From Bradyrhizobium japonicum USDA 6 (lineage in GTDB: Bacteria; Pseudomonadota; Alphaproteobacteria; Rhizobiales; Xanthobacteraceae), in NCBI RefSeq assembly GCF_000284375.1, contig NC_017249.1:3140001-3204000 (forward strand): 64,000 nucleotides of DNA, read 5' to 3'. A model generated the notes under the pieces. It made no database searches. It was given only the letters and a program-made list of their open reading frames with translations, and was not told the origin of the DNA. The first letter of the stretch is position 1, and each line of letters starts with the position of its first letter. Shown one piece after another: positions 43,097 through 50,710 of the stretch. A program made the translations under genes and the position numbers.

Positions 43097-43852
43097 CTAG
43101 CCTTCGATGATGTAGACGATCTCGTGGGTGCGCGGGCGAAGAACAATGTACCTTCCGTGCACGAGGATGAAATCGTATCCACGCCATTCCGGATAGATCT
43201 CGACGATACGTGCTGGCATCGGGTAATAACGGACGCCCGCCGGCACGGCCGTTCCGATCGAGAGGTTGAAGTTCACGTTTGCAACTTCCTCGACCTTCTC
43301 TTGCTTCATCGCCGAACTGATCTGGGTGCGCTTCTCGGCGGGAGGCGTCGCTGTCGCTGCGGCTGCGGCGTTGCCGGTCGTCTTGTTGTCCGAGGTCGAG
43401 GGCTTGGTCTCGGCAGTCGGAGTCTTCAAGTCCTTCGAGGTCGCGGCCGAATCAGACGATTTCGTCTTGCTTTCGGCTTTCATCTCGCTCGCCGCCTTGC
43501 CGCCCGAAGGCGACGTCGTTTCGGCGGCCGGATTCTTCAGGTCCTTCGTGGCGGCCGGCGTCGTTGACTCCGAGGCCTTCGACTTGCCATCGGCCTTCAT
43601 GTCACCGGTCGTTTTCGCATCCGGCTTGCCCTGCGCTTGTTGGGGCGCCATCTCCTTTGACCCAGCACCTGGGGTAGCCTTCTCGACTCCCTTTGCCGCC
43701 GGTGCATTCATCGGCGCCGCAGGATCACCTTTCGGCGAAGCGGCCGTCGGAGAGTCCTTCGCCGCTCCTTGGTTGGCGCCTTGAGCTGTCGCAAACCCGG
43801 TGGTGGCCAATAGGGCCGCAACGGCCGCAGAAACCATTAGTGACTTTCTCAT
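43097..43852 (-). CDS. DUF1236-domain secreted protein with repeat-rich linker
   Basis: 251 residues. Signal peptide (LMVSAAVAALLATTGFATAQ), then a long low-complexity region rich in Ala, Lys, Ser, Thr with repeated units such as TKDLKNPAAETT and SKDLKTPTAETK, then a C-terminal DUF1236 domain (VPAGVRYYPMPARIVEIYPE; GYDFILVHGRYIVLRPRTHE). Located in the periplasm or cell surface. The ATG at 43852 is preferred over 43864 because it starts the signal peptide directly. An exact EcfG promoter lies 55 bases upstream. Confidence 0.87.
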   Translation of the reverse strand: MRKSLMVSAAVAALLATTGFATAQGANQGAAKDSPTAASPKGDPAAPMNAPAAKGVEKATPGAGSKEMAPQQAQGKPDAKTTGDMKADGKSKASESTTPAATKDLKNPAAETTSPSGGKAASEMKAESKTKSSDSAATSKDLKTPTAETKPSTSDNKTTGNAAAAATATPPAEKRTQISSAMKQEKVEEVANVNFNLSIGTAVPAGVRYYPMPARIVEIYPEWRGYDFILVHGRYIVLRPRTHEIVYIIEG

Positions 43853-43906
43853 CTGATTTTCCAATTCAAATTCAATCTATGCCGACGGACGCCGGCCATA
43901 GGGTGC

Positions 43907-43931
43907 AACGGCTCCGACCTCCTAGAGTTCC
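43907..43931 (-). promoter_or_regulatory. EcfG-type promoter, exact
   Basis: Minus strand GGAAC (43931-43927), 16 nt, CGTT (43910-43907), upstream of the DUF1236 gene at 43852. Confidence 0.75.
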
Positions 43932-43971
43932 GCTTTCTCCGATTGAACCATCACTCGAGCTGCGCAAGCCG

Positions 43972-44218
43972 TCATCGACGGCGGGCGATGGCAACTCCCA
44001 GCAGGAAGGCGACCAGCAGAGAGCCAAGAGGGCTTCGCGCGCGATATTGCTCAGGATGCTCAGCGGCATTCCTGGCTTTCGTCCAGCCTTTATCGCGCCC
44101 GCAACCCGATTGGCCGTCCCCTTCACGGCGTGGGAGACTTCCGCGATAGGAGATTTCGGCTCTGAAGCAGGATCCAGGCCTTCGTGCGGGAAGGGGCGAG
44201 CGGGATGTGGTCACTCAT
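43972..44218 (-). pseudogene. Small membrane-tailed protein (two frameshifts)
   Basis: The ATG at 44218 gives MSDHIPLAP. After a slip at the G-run 44193-44196 the sequence continues HEGLDPASEPKSPIAEVSHA, then VKGTANRVAGAIKAGRK and LSILSNIAREA. After a second slip near 44030 it ends GSLLVAFLLGVAIARRR. Repaired length ~82 residues: an amphipathic helix and one C-terminal membrane helix, like ElaB/YqjD ribosome-associated membrane proteins. It lies between the DUF1236 and CsbD-like genes on the same strand. Confidence 0.65.
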
Positions 44219-44266
44219 GATTCAATCTCCCAATCCAGCAATGCTCGGCTGCACCCGTCCCAAACG

Positions 44267-44620
44267 CTATCGCGTGCGCCGCGTCGGGCGCGCCAGCCAT
44301 TGCGCCAACACAAATCCGATCGCGCCGGCGATCAGCATCGAACCGAGCGGATTATCCTGCACCTTCCTGGCGATCGCTTGTGTGCCCTCGCGGAAGGTAT
44401 CGCCGCTGTTCTCATAGGCGTCCTTGGCGTAGTCGGCGGCGGCATCCGTAACGTCGCGCGCGGCGTCCTTGGCTTGGCCGTACAGGTTCTGCGCGGTGCC
44501 CTTCGCCTCGCGGAACCGGCCCGCTGCCTGGCTCTTTGCATCGCCGGCGATATCGCCGACGGTGCCCTCGAGCTTACCGGCGAATTCCTTCGCCGAGCCG
44601 GCAATGCGATCGTTCTCCAT
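44267..44620 (-). CDS. CsbD-like stress protein with C-terminal membrane helix
   Basis: 117 residues. CsbD motif (DRIAGSAKEFAGKLEGTVGD, then KSQAAGRFREAKGTAQ), an extended helix, and a DUF883-like C-terminus (NPLGSMLIAGAIGFVLAQWL) that anchors it in the inner membrane. CsbD proteins are classic general-stress proteins; molecular role unknown. A near-consensus EcfG box (GGAAC-N16-AGTT) lies 37 bases upstream, fitting stress control. Confidence 0.85.
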   Translation of the reverse strand: MENDRIAGSAKEFAGKLEGTVGDIAGDAKSQAAGRFREAKGTAQNLYGQAKDAARDVTDAAADYAKDAYENSGDTFREGTQAIARKVQDNPLGSMLIAGAIGFVLAQWLARPTRRTR

Positions 44621-44656
44621 AGCGGATACTCCCTGGGGTGAAAGTCTCGGAGAGCT

Positions 44657-44681
44657 AACTGGTGGGATCACGCGGCGTTCC
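44657..44681 (-). promoter_or_regulatory. EcfG-type promoter (near consensus)
   Basis: Minus strand GGAAC (44681-44677), 16 nt, AGTT (44660-44657), in front of the CsbD-like gene. Confidence 0.6.
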
Positions 44682-44770
44682 TGCGCGCACAGAGCGCGGC
44701 CTGCAAATGTGGTTGCGATCTGAGCTCCCAGCAGTCCACGCCTGCCGCTCGACCGCGCCGAAGAGACGGA

Positions 44771-45277
44771 TCAAGATCGCCAGGAAAGCCGCTTTCGCTT
44801 CTGCGCAGCCTTGAATTCCAGGGCATGTCGTTGAACGGCGTGCTTGGCATTGAAGCTCCAACGACGCACGAGTTGCCATGCCGGCAGGGACGCGACCCAG
44901 TCCTGGCCTTGGCAAAACCTATCGTGGCACCAGGCGAAAGCAGGAATTGACATCAGCTTGTCGCGGTTGACGCAGAAGAGCCGCTCGATGAGCAGGAGTT
45001 TGAGAAGCTCGCCGACGATGAGGAGCGCAAACCCGCGACCGATGTGCCCGGTCGCCGTCAGGTAAGCCGCAAGAGGCTTGACAGGTTCAAGCAAGATGAC
45101 CGGCACGAGGAACAGTGCCAGAGCCGGATACGGGCGAAGCGACTCGATCCACGCTCGCACGCGCTCGAAAAACCAGCAGTTCGCCAACCGGCGAAAGACA
45201 GGTTTGAAGAGAGTGAAAAAGACCGCGTCCACCAGGAAGTAGATGGCTGCGATCAGAAACACAAAGGGTTTGAACAT
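44771..45277 (-). CDS. Hypothetical membrane protein
   Basis: About 168 residues from the ATG at 45277. Three hydrophobic segments: FKPFVFLIAAIYFLVDAVFF, YPALALFLVPVILLEPVKPL and GRGFALLIVGELLKLLLIER, followed by a basic, Trp-rich cytosolic tail. No known family recognised. It lies 50 bases downstream of the desaturase gene on the same strand, so it may belong to the same transcript and act in membrane lipid adaptation; that is inference. Confidence 0.7.
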   Translation of the reverse strand: MFKPFVFLIAAIYFLVDAVFFTLFKPVFRRLANCWFFERVRAWIESLRPYPALALFLVPVILLEPVKPLAAYLTATGHIGRGFALLIVGELLKLLLIERLFCVNRDKLMSIPAFAWCHDRFCQGQDWVASLPAWQLVRRWSFNAKHAVQRHALEFKAAQKRKRLSWRS

Positions 45278-45327
45278 GCGGCTCAAGCGGGTTCTCCAAT
45301 GAACCAAGCGCGAACCCATCGTTAAGT

Positions 45328-46405
45328 TCACGAATTCAAGCGGCGAATTCCAGGACCCGCAACGGAACCATTGCTCTGCGTCCCCTTATGGCGCGCGACC
45401 AGACCTATTTTGGCGTCTCGGAACGAAATGAGCCGTCGCTCCTTCTCGTCCCACAAGGCCTTCGGCACACATCGCAAGCTCTGGACGAGGGTGATTCGGC
45501 CCACATTTGCGAGCTCCGGATGATCCCGGAGCACGTCCGGCAGCCGATAGCAGGGAATTCGACTGCATAGATGATGGACGTGGTGGACGCCGATGTTCGC
45601 GGTGAACCAGCGCAAGAACCCACGGCAAGTGATAGTGCGAACTGCCATAGAGCGCAGCTTCGTGAAAGCTCCAGGCTTCATCGCATGACCATGAGGTGTT
45701 CTCGAACTGGTGTTGGACATAGAACAGCCAGACGCCGATCGACGCAGCCAGAACCATGATCGGCAGATGCACCAGCAGGAATGGCCCAGGGCCTACCAGC
45801 CGGATCATGCCGACGATCAGAACCGCGATGGCGACGTTCGTGCCCATCGTGCTCAGCCATGGCTGCCAGCCGTTACGCATCATCCCAATCGGCAATCGAT
45901 GCCGCAAGATGAACAGATATGTCGGGCCCACGCCAAACATGACGATCGGATGCCGGTACAGGCGATAGAGGATCTGGCGCCATCGAGACCGTGCGGCAAA
46001 CTCACTCACGGTCAATGTATCGATGTCGCCCGAGCCTCTATGATCGAGATTGCCTGAACTCGCGTGATGCCGCGCATGGTTGCGCCGCCAAAAATCGTAG
46101 GGAGTTAAAGTGACAACGCCGATGGCTCGGCCGATCCAATCGTTTGCAAGTCGGCTGCGAAAGAAAGACCCGTGGCCGCAGTCATGCTGGATCATGAAGA
46201 GACGAACGAGCAGGCCTGCCGCGGGCACGGCCAGCAGCAGGCCAATCCCATGGCCGCGGACAACGCCGACGAGCATCAGAGCCCAGATGACAGAAAAGGG
46301 TACTGCCGTGATCACCAGCTCGAAAATGCCGCGCGCGTCATCGGGTTGGCGATACCGGGCGAGCAGCGCTGCGAGCGAGCGGGCTTCCGGTGGATATTGA
46401 ACCAT
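45328..46405 (-). CDS. Membrane fatty-acid desaturase (frameshifted)
   Basis: About 358 residues after repair. It starts MVQYPPEARSLAALLARYRQ. His boxes of the desaturase family are present: HDCGHGS, NHARHHASSGNLD, and, after a frameshift near 45609-45622, GVHHVHHL. Four or more membrane helices lie between them. The di-iron enzyme introduces a double bond into acyl chains in the inner membrane. The uninterrupted frame runs to 45386 but loses the third box, so the real C-terminus is in the other frame, ending at 45328 (KGTQSNGSVAGPG). Confidence 0.83.
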
Positions 46406-46593
46406 GTCTAACTGCTTTCGGAGTGAGCCGCCAAAGCCAGGCCGCGACATCATCGACGACCGGAATGATCACGACGAGCCCGGGTTCGGCACGAGGTAAC
46501 CCATGACACCGAGCACCGCGCCGATAAGCGACGCGGGCTACCGCAGGACATGCGATGATCGAACCCAATGCTAATCCGCGTCCGGATGTCTTG

Positions 46594-46611
46594 CTGAGCA
46601 ATATTGCTCAG
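46594..46611. promoter_or_regulatory. 18-bp palindromic site, copy 7 (perfect)
   Basis: CTGAGCAATATTGCTCAG is a perfect 18-base palindrome. It lies in the 432-base gap between the divergent desaturase (46405) and zinc-ribbon (46838) genes, 122 bases from copy 8. Confidence 0.65.
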
Positions 46612-46732
46612 TCCGGGAGCCGGCACTTCAGAAAGGACGCGGGTTGATCGAGGCTACGGGGTGTACGCTTTCGGGATGCGGCGAATGCGGGCCGGACTCC
46701 TTGACCGATCTTGCAATCACTTCTCGGAAAAT

Positions 46733-46750
46733 GTGAGCAATATTGATCAG
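46733..46750. promoter_or_regulatory. 18-bp palindromic site, copy 8
   Basis: GTGAGCAATATTGATCAG, 88 bases before the ATG of the zinc-ribbon gene. Together with copy 7 it makes the only paired arrangement in the window. Confidence 0.6.
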
Positions 46751-46837
46751 CAGCCGGTCAGGTGGTGCGCGATTTTGGTGCCGTCCGATTCGCTTCACGA
46801 CCATAGGTGAACGGCCCCGACCCGGAAGGAGCATCAC

Positions 46838-47038
46838 ATGCCCGAAATCTTCGCGCGCCCCGAGCCCTCGCTTATTCCGATCGCACGACCGCGCTGTCCG
46901 AAGTGCCAGGGCCGCATGACGCTGACCCGGATCGAATCCGACCACGGCAATCCTGACCTGCGGACTTTCGAATGCTCCAATTGCGAGCTCGTCTGCCGGC
47001 TGCCGGCAGATGAACAAGTAAAATCACTCAAGACCTAA
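46838..47038 (+). CDS. Small zinc-ribbon protein
   Basis: 66 residues with CPKC (residues 20-23) and CSNC (46-49). Relative of the protein at 18711; both share the spacing and the RPxCPKC start. GGAAGGAG precedes the ATG. No C-terminal extension. Placed downstream of two palindromic sites. Likely cytosolic metal-binding adaptor; role unknown. Confidence 0.78.
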   Translation: MPEIFARPEPSLIPIARPRCPKCQGRMTLTRIESDHGNPDLRTFECSNCELVCRLPADEQVKSLKT

Positions 47039-47094
47039 GGGCCCGAAGCCCGAAAAGGGAGTCCACTCACGTCACGCGATACGTCGCGCACAAG

Positions 47095-47886
47095 CTATGT
47101 GGCCGGGGTGCTCAGCGCGGCTATTGGCACGTCGAACGTGTACGAAAACCCCGTCGACGCATAGGCTAGTTGCACGTCACCCCGCAACTGCTTGCCCAGG
47201 GTTTCGATCAGCCGTGTTCCGAAGCTGCGCTTTGCGGGCGGCTGGACGACCGGGCCATTCTTTTCGGTCCAGGTGAGGTGCAAGCGTTGTGTCGCTTGGT
47301 CCACCGTCCAGATGATGTCGACGCGTCCCTCCGGGACCGACAGGGCGCCGAACTTCGTGGTATTCGTGCAAAGCTCGTTGAGCGTCATCGCGACGGCGAT
47401 GACGGCACCCGACGCCATCCGGATATCGGGCCCCGTGATCGAGAATTTCGATTCGTCGGGATTGTCGAAGGCTTCGATGGCGCTGCGAACGACCGTGCCA
47501 AGATCGGCGCTGGACCATTTTGCCTGCAGAAGGAGATCGTGCGCCCGACCGAGTGCCAGGAGCCGGCCCTCGATGGCGCGCTGCGCGTGCTCAACCCCCT
47601 GCAGGTTGCGCAGGCTCTGGGAGACGATTGCGGCGACGGTCGCGAGCGTGTTCTTGATGCGGTGATGCAGCTCTTCGAGGATCAGCTTCTGCAGCTTGTC
47701 GGATGCCTCGCGTTCTTTGGCATCGATACCGGCCTTGGCAAGCAGGCTCCTCGTATTGATCTCAGCCTGCGCCAGGAGTAGTCGCAGGCTGACATTCTCC
47801 GCCGCCAGAAAGTCCTGGTGGAATTCTGCGCCGCCGGGGCGATTGTCCGTACGGAGATCAACTTCAAGCATTTGCAACTGTATCAC
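47095..47886 (-). CDS. HisKA_2-type histidine kinase without sensor domain
   Basis: 263 residues. A short helical N-terminus (ENVSLRLLLAQAEINTRSLL) leads into EELHHRIKNTLATVAAIVSQ with the phospho-accepting His, then TLNELCTNTTKFGALSVPEG (N-box), LTWTEKNGPVV and SFGTRLIETLGKQL. No PAS, GAF or membrane region, so input must come from partner proteins. The receiver gene lies 74 bases upstream on the same strand; the two form a likely two-component pair. Homologous to kinases that feed the PhyR/EcfG stress pathway in alphaproteobacteria. Confidence 0.88.
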   Translation of the reverse strand: MIQLQMLEVDLRTDNRPGGAEFHQDFLAAENVSLRLLLAQAEINTRSLLAKAGIDAKEREASDKLQKLILEELHHRIKNTLATVAAIVSQSLRNLQGVEHAQRAIEGRLLALGRAHDLLLQAKWSSADLGTVVRSAIEAFDNPDESKFSITGPDIRMASGAVIAVAMTLNELCTNTTKFGALSVPEGRVDIIWTVDQATQRLHLTWTEKNGPVVQPPAKRSFGTRLIETLGKQLRGDVQLAYASTGFSYTFDVPIAALSTPAT

Positions 47887-47960
47887 CTTGGGCTGGGTGC
47901 CGCACTTGAATTCGGCCGAGCGTTCCCTCTGGCGGCATCCAGCGCCAAGAACGACGAGAT

Positions 47961-48359
47961 TCAGGCGTGACCAATCATGCTGCGTAACTCAGCTATGATC
48001 TGCCAGGCTTGGAGTGGTTTGCCAAAAAATCTGCTGCAGGGGGGAAGATCGATGCTCGATGGGTTCAATTGGCCCGACACCAGGATGATCTTGATCGCCG
48101 GCCAACGCTTATGCACGGTATGCGCAAGACCCAGGCCGTCCATGCCGCCGGGCAACTGAATGTCGGTGTATATGAGTGCGACGTCGGACCTGGATTCCAG
48201 GATTGCGACGGCGTCGTCGGTATCCAGGGCTTCAATCGGCGTGTAACCGGCGTCTTCCACCATGTCGACCGCGTGCATGCGGAGCATCGTCTCGTCCTCG
48301 ACAATGAGAACGACGGCCGGACTGCGCGAAAGATCGTGCACCATCGGATGGGCATCCAC
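47961..48359 (-). CDS. Single-domain response regulator, block B copy
   Basis: 132 residues; ATG at 48359 or 48344. Receiver motifs: IVEDET, acceptor Asp in YTDIQLPGGMDG, Lys in FFGKPLQAW. Intact counterpart of the frameshifted gene at 14628. Followed by the HisKA_2 kinase, its probable partner. No output domain. Confidence 0.88.
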   Translation of the reverse strand: MDAHPMVHDLSRSPAVVLIVEDETMLRMHAVDMVEDAGYTPIEALDTDDAVAILESRSDVALIYTDIQLPGGMDGLGLAHTVHKRWPAIKIILVSGQLNPSSIDLPPCSRFFGKPLQAWQIIAELRSMIGHA

Positions 48360-48503
48360 GGGAAAACGGGTGTGACTGAAACAAGCGATTGATCTGAGAC
48401 AAGCATCTCGGTGCCCCTACGATCCATGCCCGGGTGCTGTTTTCCTAAATATCCGAGTTTGGGCCTGAGCGGTGGAGCGCGAAAAGAAGATAGCTCTCAA
48501 CCG

Positions 48504-48700
48504 TCATTTTGCTGGCACGCCGACCCTGCCGCTGAAATGCTCGAGCATTTCAGCGGCGTTCTCCAGGATCGTAGCCATTTTCATCGCCTCCGCGCGCTCG
48601 TCTCCCGGCGGCATCTTGCGGGCTCCATCCAGGGCGTCTGCCGCCCGGATGTTCAGCTTGCAAGCTAACGACGATTGGACTCGCTTGACTGGCCGGAATG
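48504..48700 (-). CDS. Small conserved helical protein, start unclear
   Basis: The minus-strand frame ending at 48504 encodes LACKLNIRAADALDGARKMP, then GDERAEAMKMATILENAAEM and a short tail (LEHFSGRVGVPAK). This looks like a real small helical protein (AxxALxxARxxPxGxERxEA pattern), but no ATG, GTG or TTG lies in frame at a sensible place, so the start is missing or a base is lost near 48690. Confidence 0.5.
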
Positions 48701-48742
48701 AGCGGTTGGCTTCAGCAGACGGCGCGGGCCCAACGAGGGAAA

Positions 48743-48850
48743 TTACCACTGAATAAGCATCGCAGCAGCGATCAGCAGCACAAAGAAGATCGGCAGCAGT
48801 ACCGGAGGCACCAGCCACTCGCGAACGCTGAATTTGGAGATATCTGACAT
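48743..48850 (-). CDS. 35-aa single-pass membrane peptide, block B copy
   Basis: MSDISKFSVREWLVPPVLLP then IFFVLLIAAAMLIQW. Differs from the block A peptide (15169) at about nine positions, mostly conservative ones inside the helix, and ends in the same IQW. Preceded at 20 bases by cassette copy e. The retained length and hydrophobicity across three copies argue for selection. Confidence 0.82.
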   Translation of the reverse strand: MSDISKFSVREWLVPPVLLPIFFVLLIAAAMLIQW

Positions 48851-48870
48851 AGTAACCGCCTCTAGGTCGC

Positions 48871-48959
48871 GGCGGGAGCACAATGCTCTCAGTCACCGAT
48901 AACAGCCGAGGGGCGGGCGGTGATGTCTAGGATATAGTGCCGATCCGCAGAATTACGAG
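48871..48959 (-). promoter_or_regulatory. 89-bp promoter/leader cassette, copy e
   Basis: Minus strand: CTCGTAATTC, TATATC, 6 nt, ATCACCG, 19 nt, CGGTGACTGAGAGC, ATT, GTGCTCCCGCC. The -10-like TATATC is the best of the set. Confidence 0.75.
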
Positions 48960-49229
48960 GCCAGGCGCAACTATTTGCTGTGACAGGATCGAGCGGGGTG
49001 GTAATCCGCTTCCAGCATAGCAATTTGGAGGGTGGCGCAACCGGATCGCTCCAAACTCCCTCCCTTCGCGCCAAGCTTTGGCTACCGCACATCTTGTCAG
49101 CGTATCGACCGGTTGCACGCAAGTGCGTCGGAGACAGGATCGGCTATCGCCATCGAATATGCCGCGACGCAAATCGCGTGCAGCCGGCACGGAGGTCTCG
49201 TGCTCCGACAACTGATCGGCCCCGACAAC

Positions 49230-49490
49230 ATGATCGAGTTTCCGAACCATAGCCGGTCTTATGACCGCACGCGGCGTGCCGTCCGATTCTGGGGACACGA
49301 CAGCGCTATTGAGGCATCGTTCTTCATCAACGAAAATGCGCTGAAGCGAATTCAACCGGATATCGGTTGCGATGAGCCGGGCTTCCTCCGCGCATTCGAT
49401 TCCAATCGTGACTTGATATGCGCCGCCGCTGCCAAGATGTACGTCCGCGGCAGCAGGGGCTCTTACGACCTGGTCGCCGCAAATTTTTGA
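49230..49490 (+). CDS. DUF1488 family protein, block B copy
   Basis: 86 residues, MIEFPNHSRSYDRTRRAVRF and FWGHDSAIEASFFINENALK, closely matching 15604. Changes are clustered in the middle (PDIGCDEPGFLRAF). The upstream open frame differs between the copies, so the ATG at 49230 is chosen. Last gene of block B. Function unknown. Confidence 0.85.
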   Translation: MIEFPNHSRSYDRTRRAVRFWGHDSAIEASFFINENALKRIQPDIGCDEPGFLRAFDSNRDLICAAAAKMYVRGSRGSYDLVAANF

Positions 49491-49665
49491 ACCGATCGTG
49501 CTTCTGGATTTCGCCTGATCGGCGAAACTGCTTGATGTGCTTCGATCTGGCCATCTGAATACTCTCGACTGACCACGAGGGGTAGCGGCAGAGTTTAACC
49601 GAGACTGAGCGTCAGACGCCGAGTGAAGCGTTCGATCTATGCCATTTGAAGATGGCCTCAATGAA

Positions 49666-49693
49666 AATGGCCGCGGAGTACTCCGCGGCCATT
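49666..49693 (-). terminator. Perfect 13-bp hairpin terminator
   Basis: AATGGCCGCGGAG, TA, CTCCGCGGCCATT, then TTTC on the minus strand. It ends the transcript of the gene at 49714. Confidence 0.8.
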
Positions 49694-49713
49694 CATAGAT
49701 ATCCCGTCGTCTC

Positions 49714-50028
49714 TCAGTAGCGGTCGGTCCCGATTCCGACGCTCACGCCGGGAGCGCGGAAGCCGACGCCGGCACGGTCGTCATAGCCGCGCCGCTCGAT
49801 GTAACGCTCGCGTGGAGCGTATCCGTAAGCATCGCGCCCGTCGCGGATGATAACATGGCGTTCGCCGCGTTCACGCCAGCAGCGACCATCTTCATTGCAG
49901 ACCATGCGAACGTTTTGAATGTTGCTCTCCGGTGCAATCGATACACTGGCGAAAAGCGGGGCGGCTGAAGCGGCGGTCACAATAAGTGTACTTGCGGCGG
50001 CTGCCAGAGCGATTGCGAAGGTTTTCAT
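49714..50028 (-). CDS. Secreted hypothetical protein, 104 aa
   Basis: Signal peptide (IALAAAASTLIVTAASA, cleavage before APLF), then a small domain with two Cys (VRMVCNEDGRCWRERGERHV) and an Arg/Tyr/Gly-rich tail (YGYAPRERYIERRGYD). Periplasmic or surface location likely. Many rhizobia carry short secreted proteins with a CN.xGxCW motif; role unknown. GGAGAA precedes the ATG. Confidence 0.78.
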   Translation of the reverse strand: MKTFAIALAAAASTLIVTAASAAPLFASVSIAPESNIQNVRMVCNEDGRCWRERGERHVIIRDGRDAYGYAPRERYIERRGYDDRAGVGFRAPGVSVGIGTDRY

Positions 50029-50710
50029 AATAGCATTTCTCCAAAAGTGATTGTGTCAGTGAGCCAATAGGCTCGCGACAGGATGGTTCCAGGAGCTCGA
50101 CTGTGAATATTTTCAACGCAGGTGCAGGCGAGGAGCAGGGTTTCCAAGTTGATGGCGGCTTGATACCCACACCCGAGAAAACCCGCCTGACGTCGGACGC
50201 GAAGGGGCGCGGGGCCCCTCGGTTAATCGCGACCTAGACTGGAAGTCGGTATCGGTGATTACGTCTCCGGGATTTGAGCCTGCTCGCGATCATATTAGAC
50301 CGCAATGATGGCGCACGAACCCCCGACCCTTGGATGCATCGATCTGCCGCCAGTAACCCGCTGCCACGCCCGCAACCCCGGTGGCGTTCGGACCCTATCT
50401 TCACTGGGAGAGGAGCTTCATTATTTGGAAATGCTTGCTAAGCAATTGATGTTACTAGCGGCGAATTCGGCTATTTTTTTCCAAACGCGCTTTGAAATCG
50501 TTGAATAATCAAGCAGGTTTTTGATTCCGCCATTCGGATTCTGATCCGTTGCCCTCAAAAGGACGCTTAAGCCCGTGAGTTCGTTACGTACAGAAGGCCG
50601 GTAGGCGCGGGTCCTTGGGGGCGTTTGGAAACCGCTGCTAACTCTCGGCACACCGTCCAGAACAGTCTCCCGAGTTACACTGTCACACTCCTCAGGCGGC
50701 CAGTTCGAAG
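50029..50710. other. Intergenic region left of the integrase
   Basis: AT-richer than the surroundings, especially 50430-50560. An open frame at 50305-50508 (MMAHEPPTLGCIDLPPVTRC) has no ribosome site or recognisable domain and is not called. It may be mobile-element DNA. Confidence 0.4.

Noticed and set aside
43266..43784. 172-codon plus-strand frame
   Set aside because: Antisense to the low-complexity linker of the DUF1236 protein; long frames there reflect Ala/Lys/Ser repeats.
50305..50508. Open frame of 67 codons left of the integrase
   Set aside because: Unusual composition with no start signal or recognisable motif.
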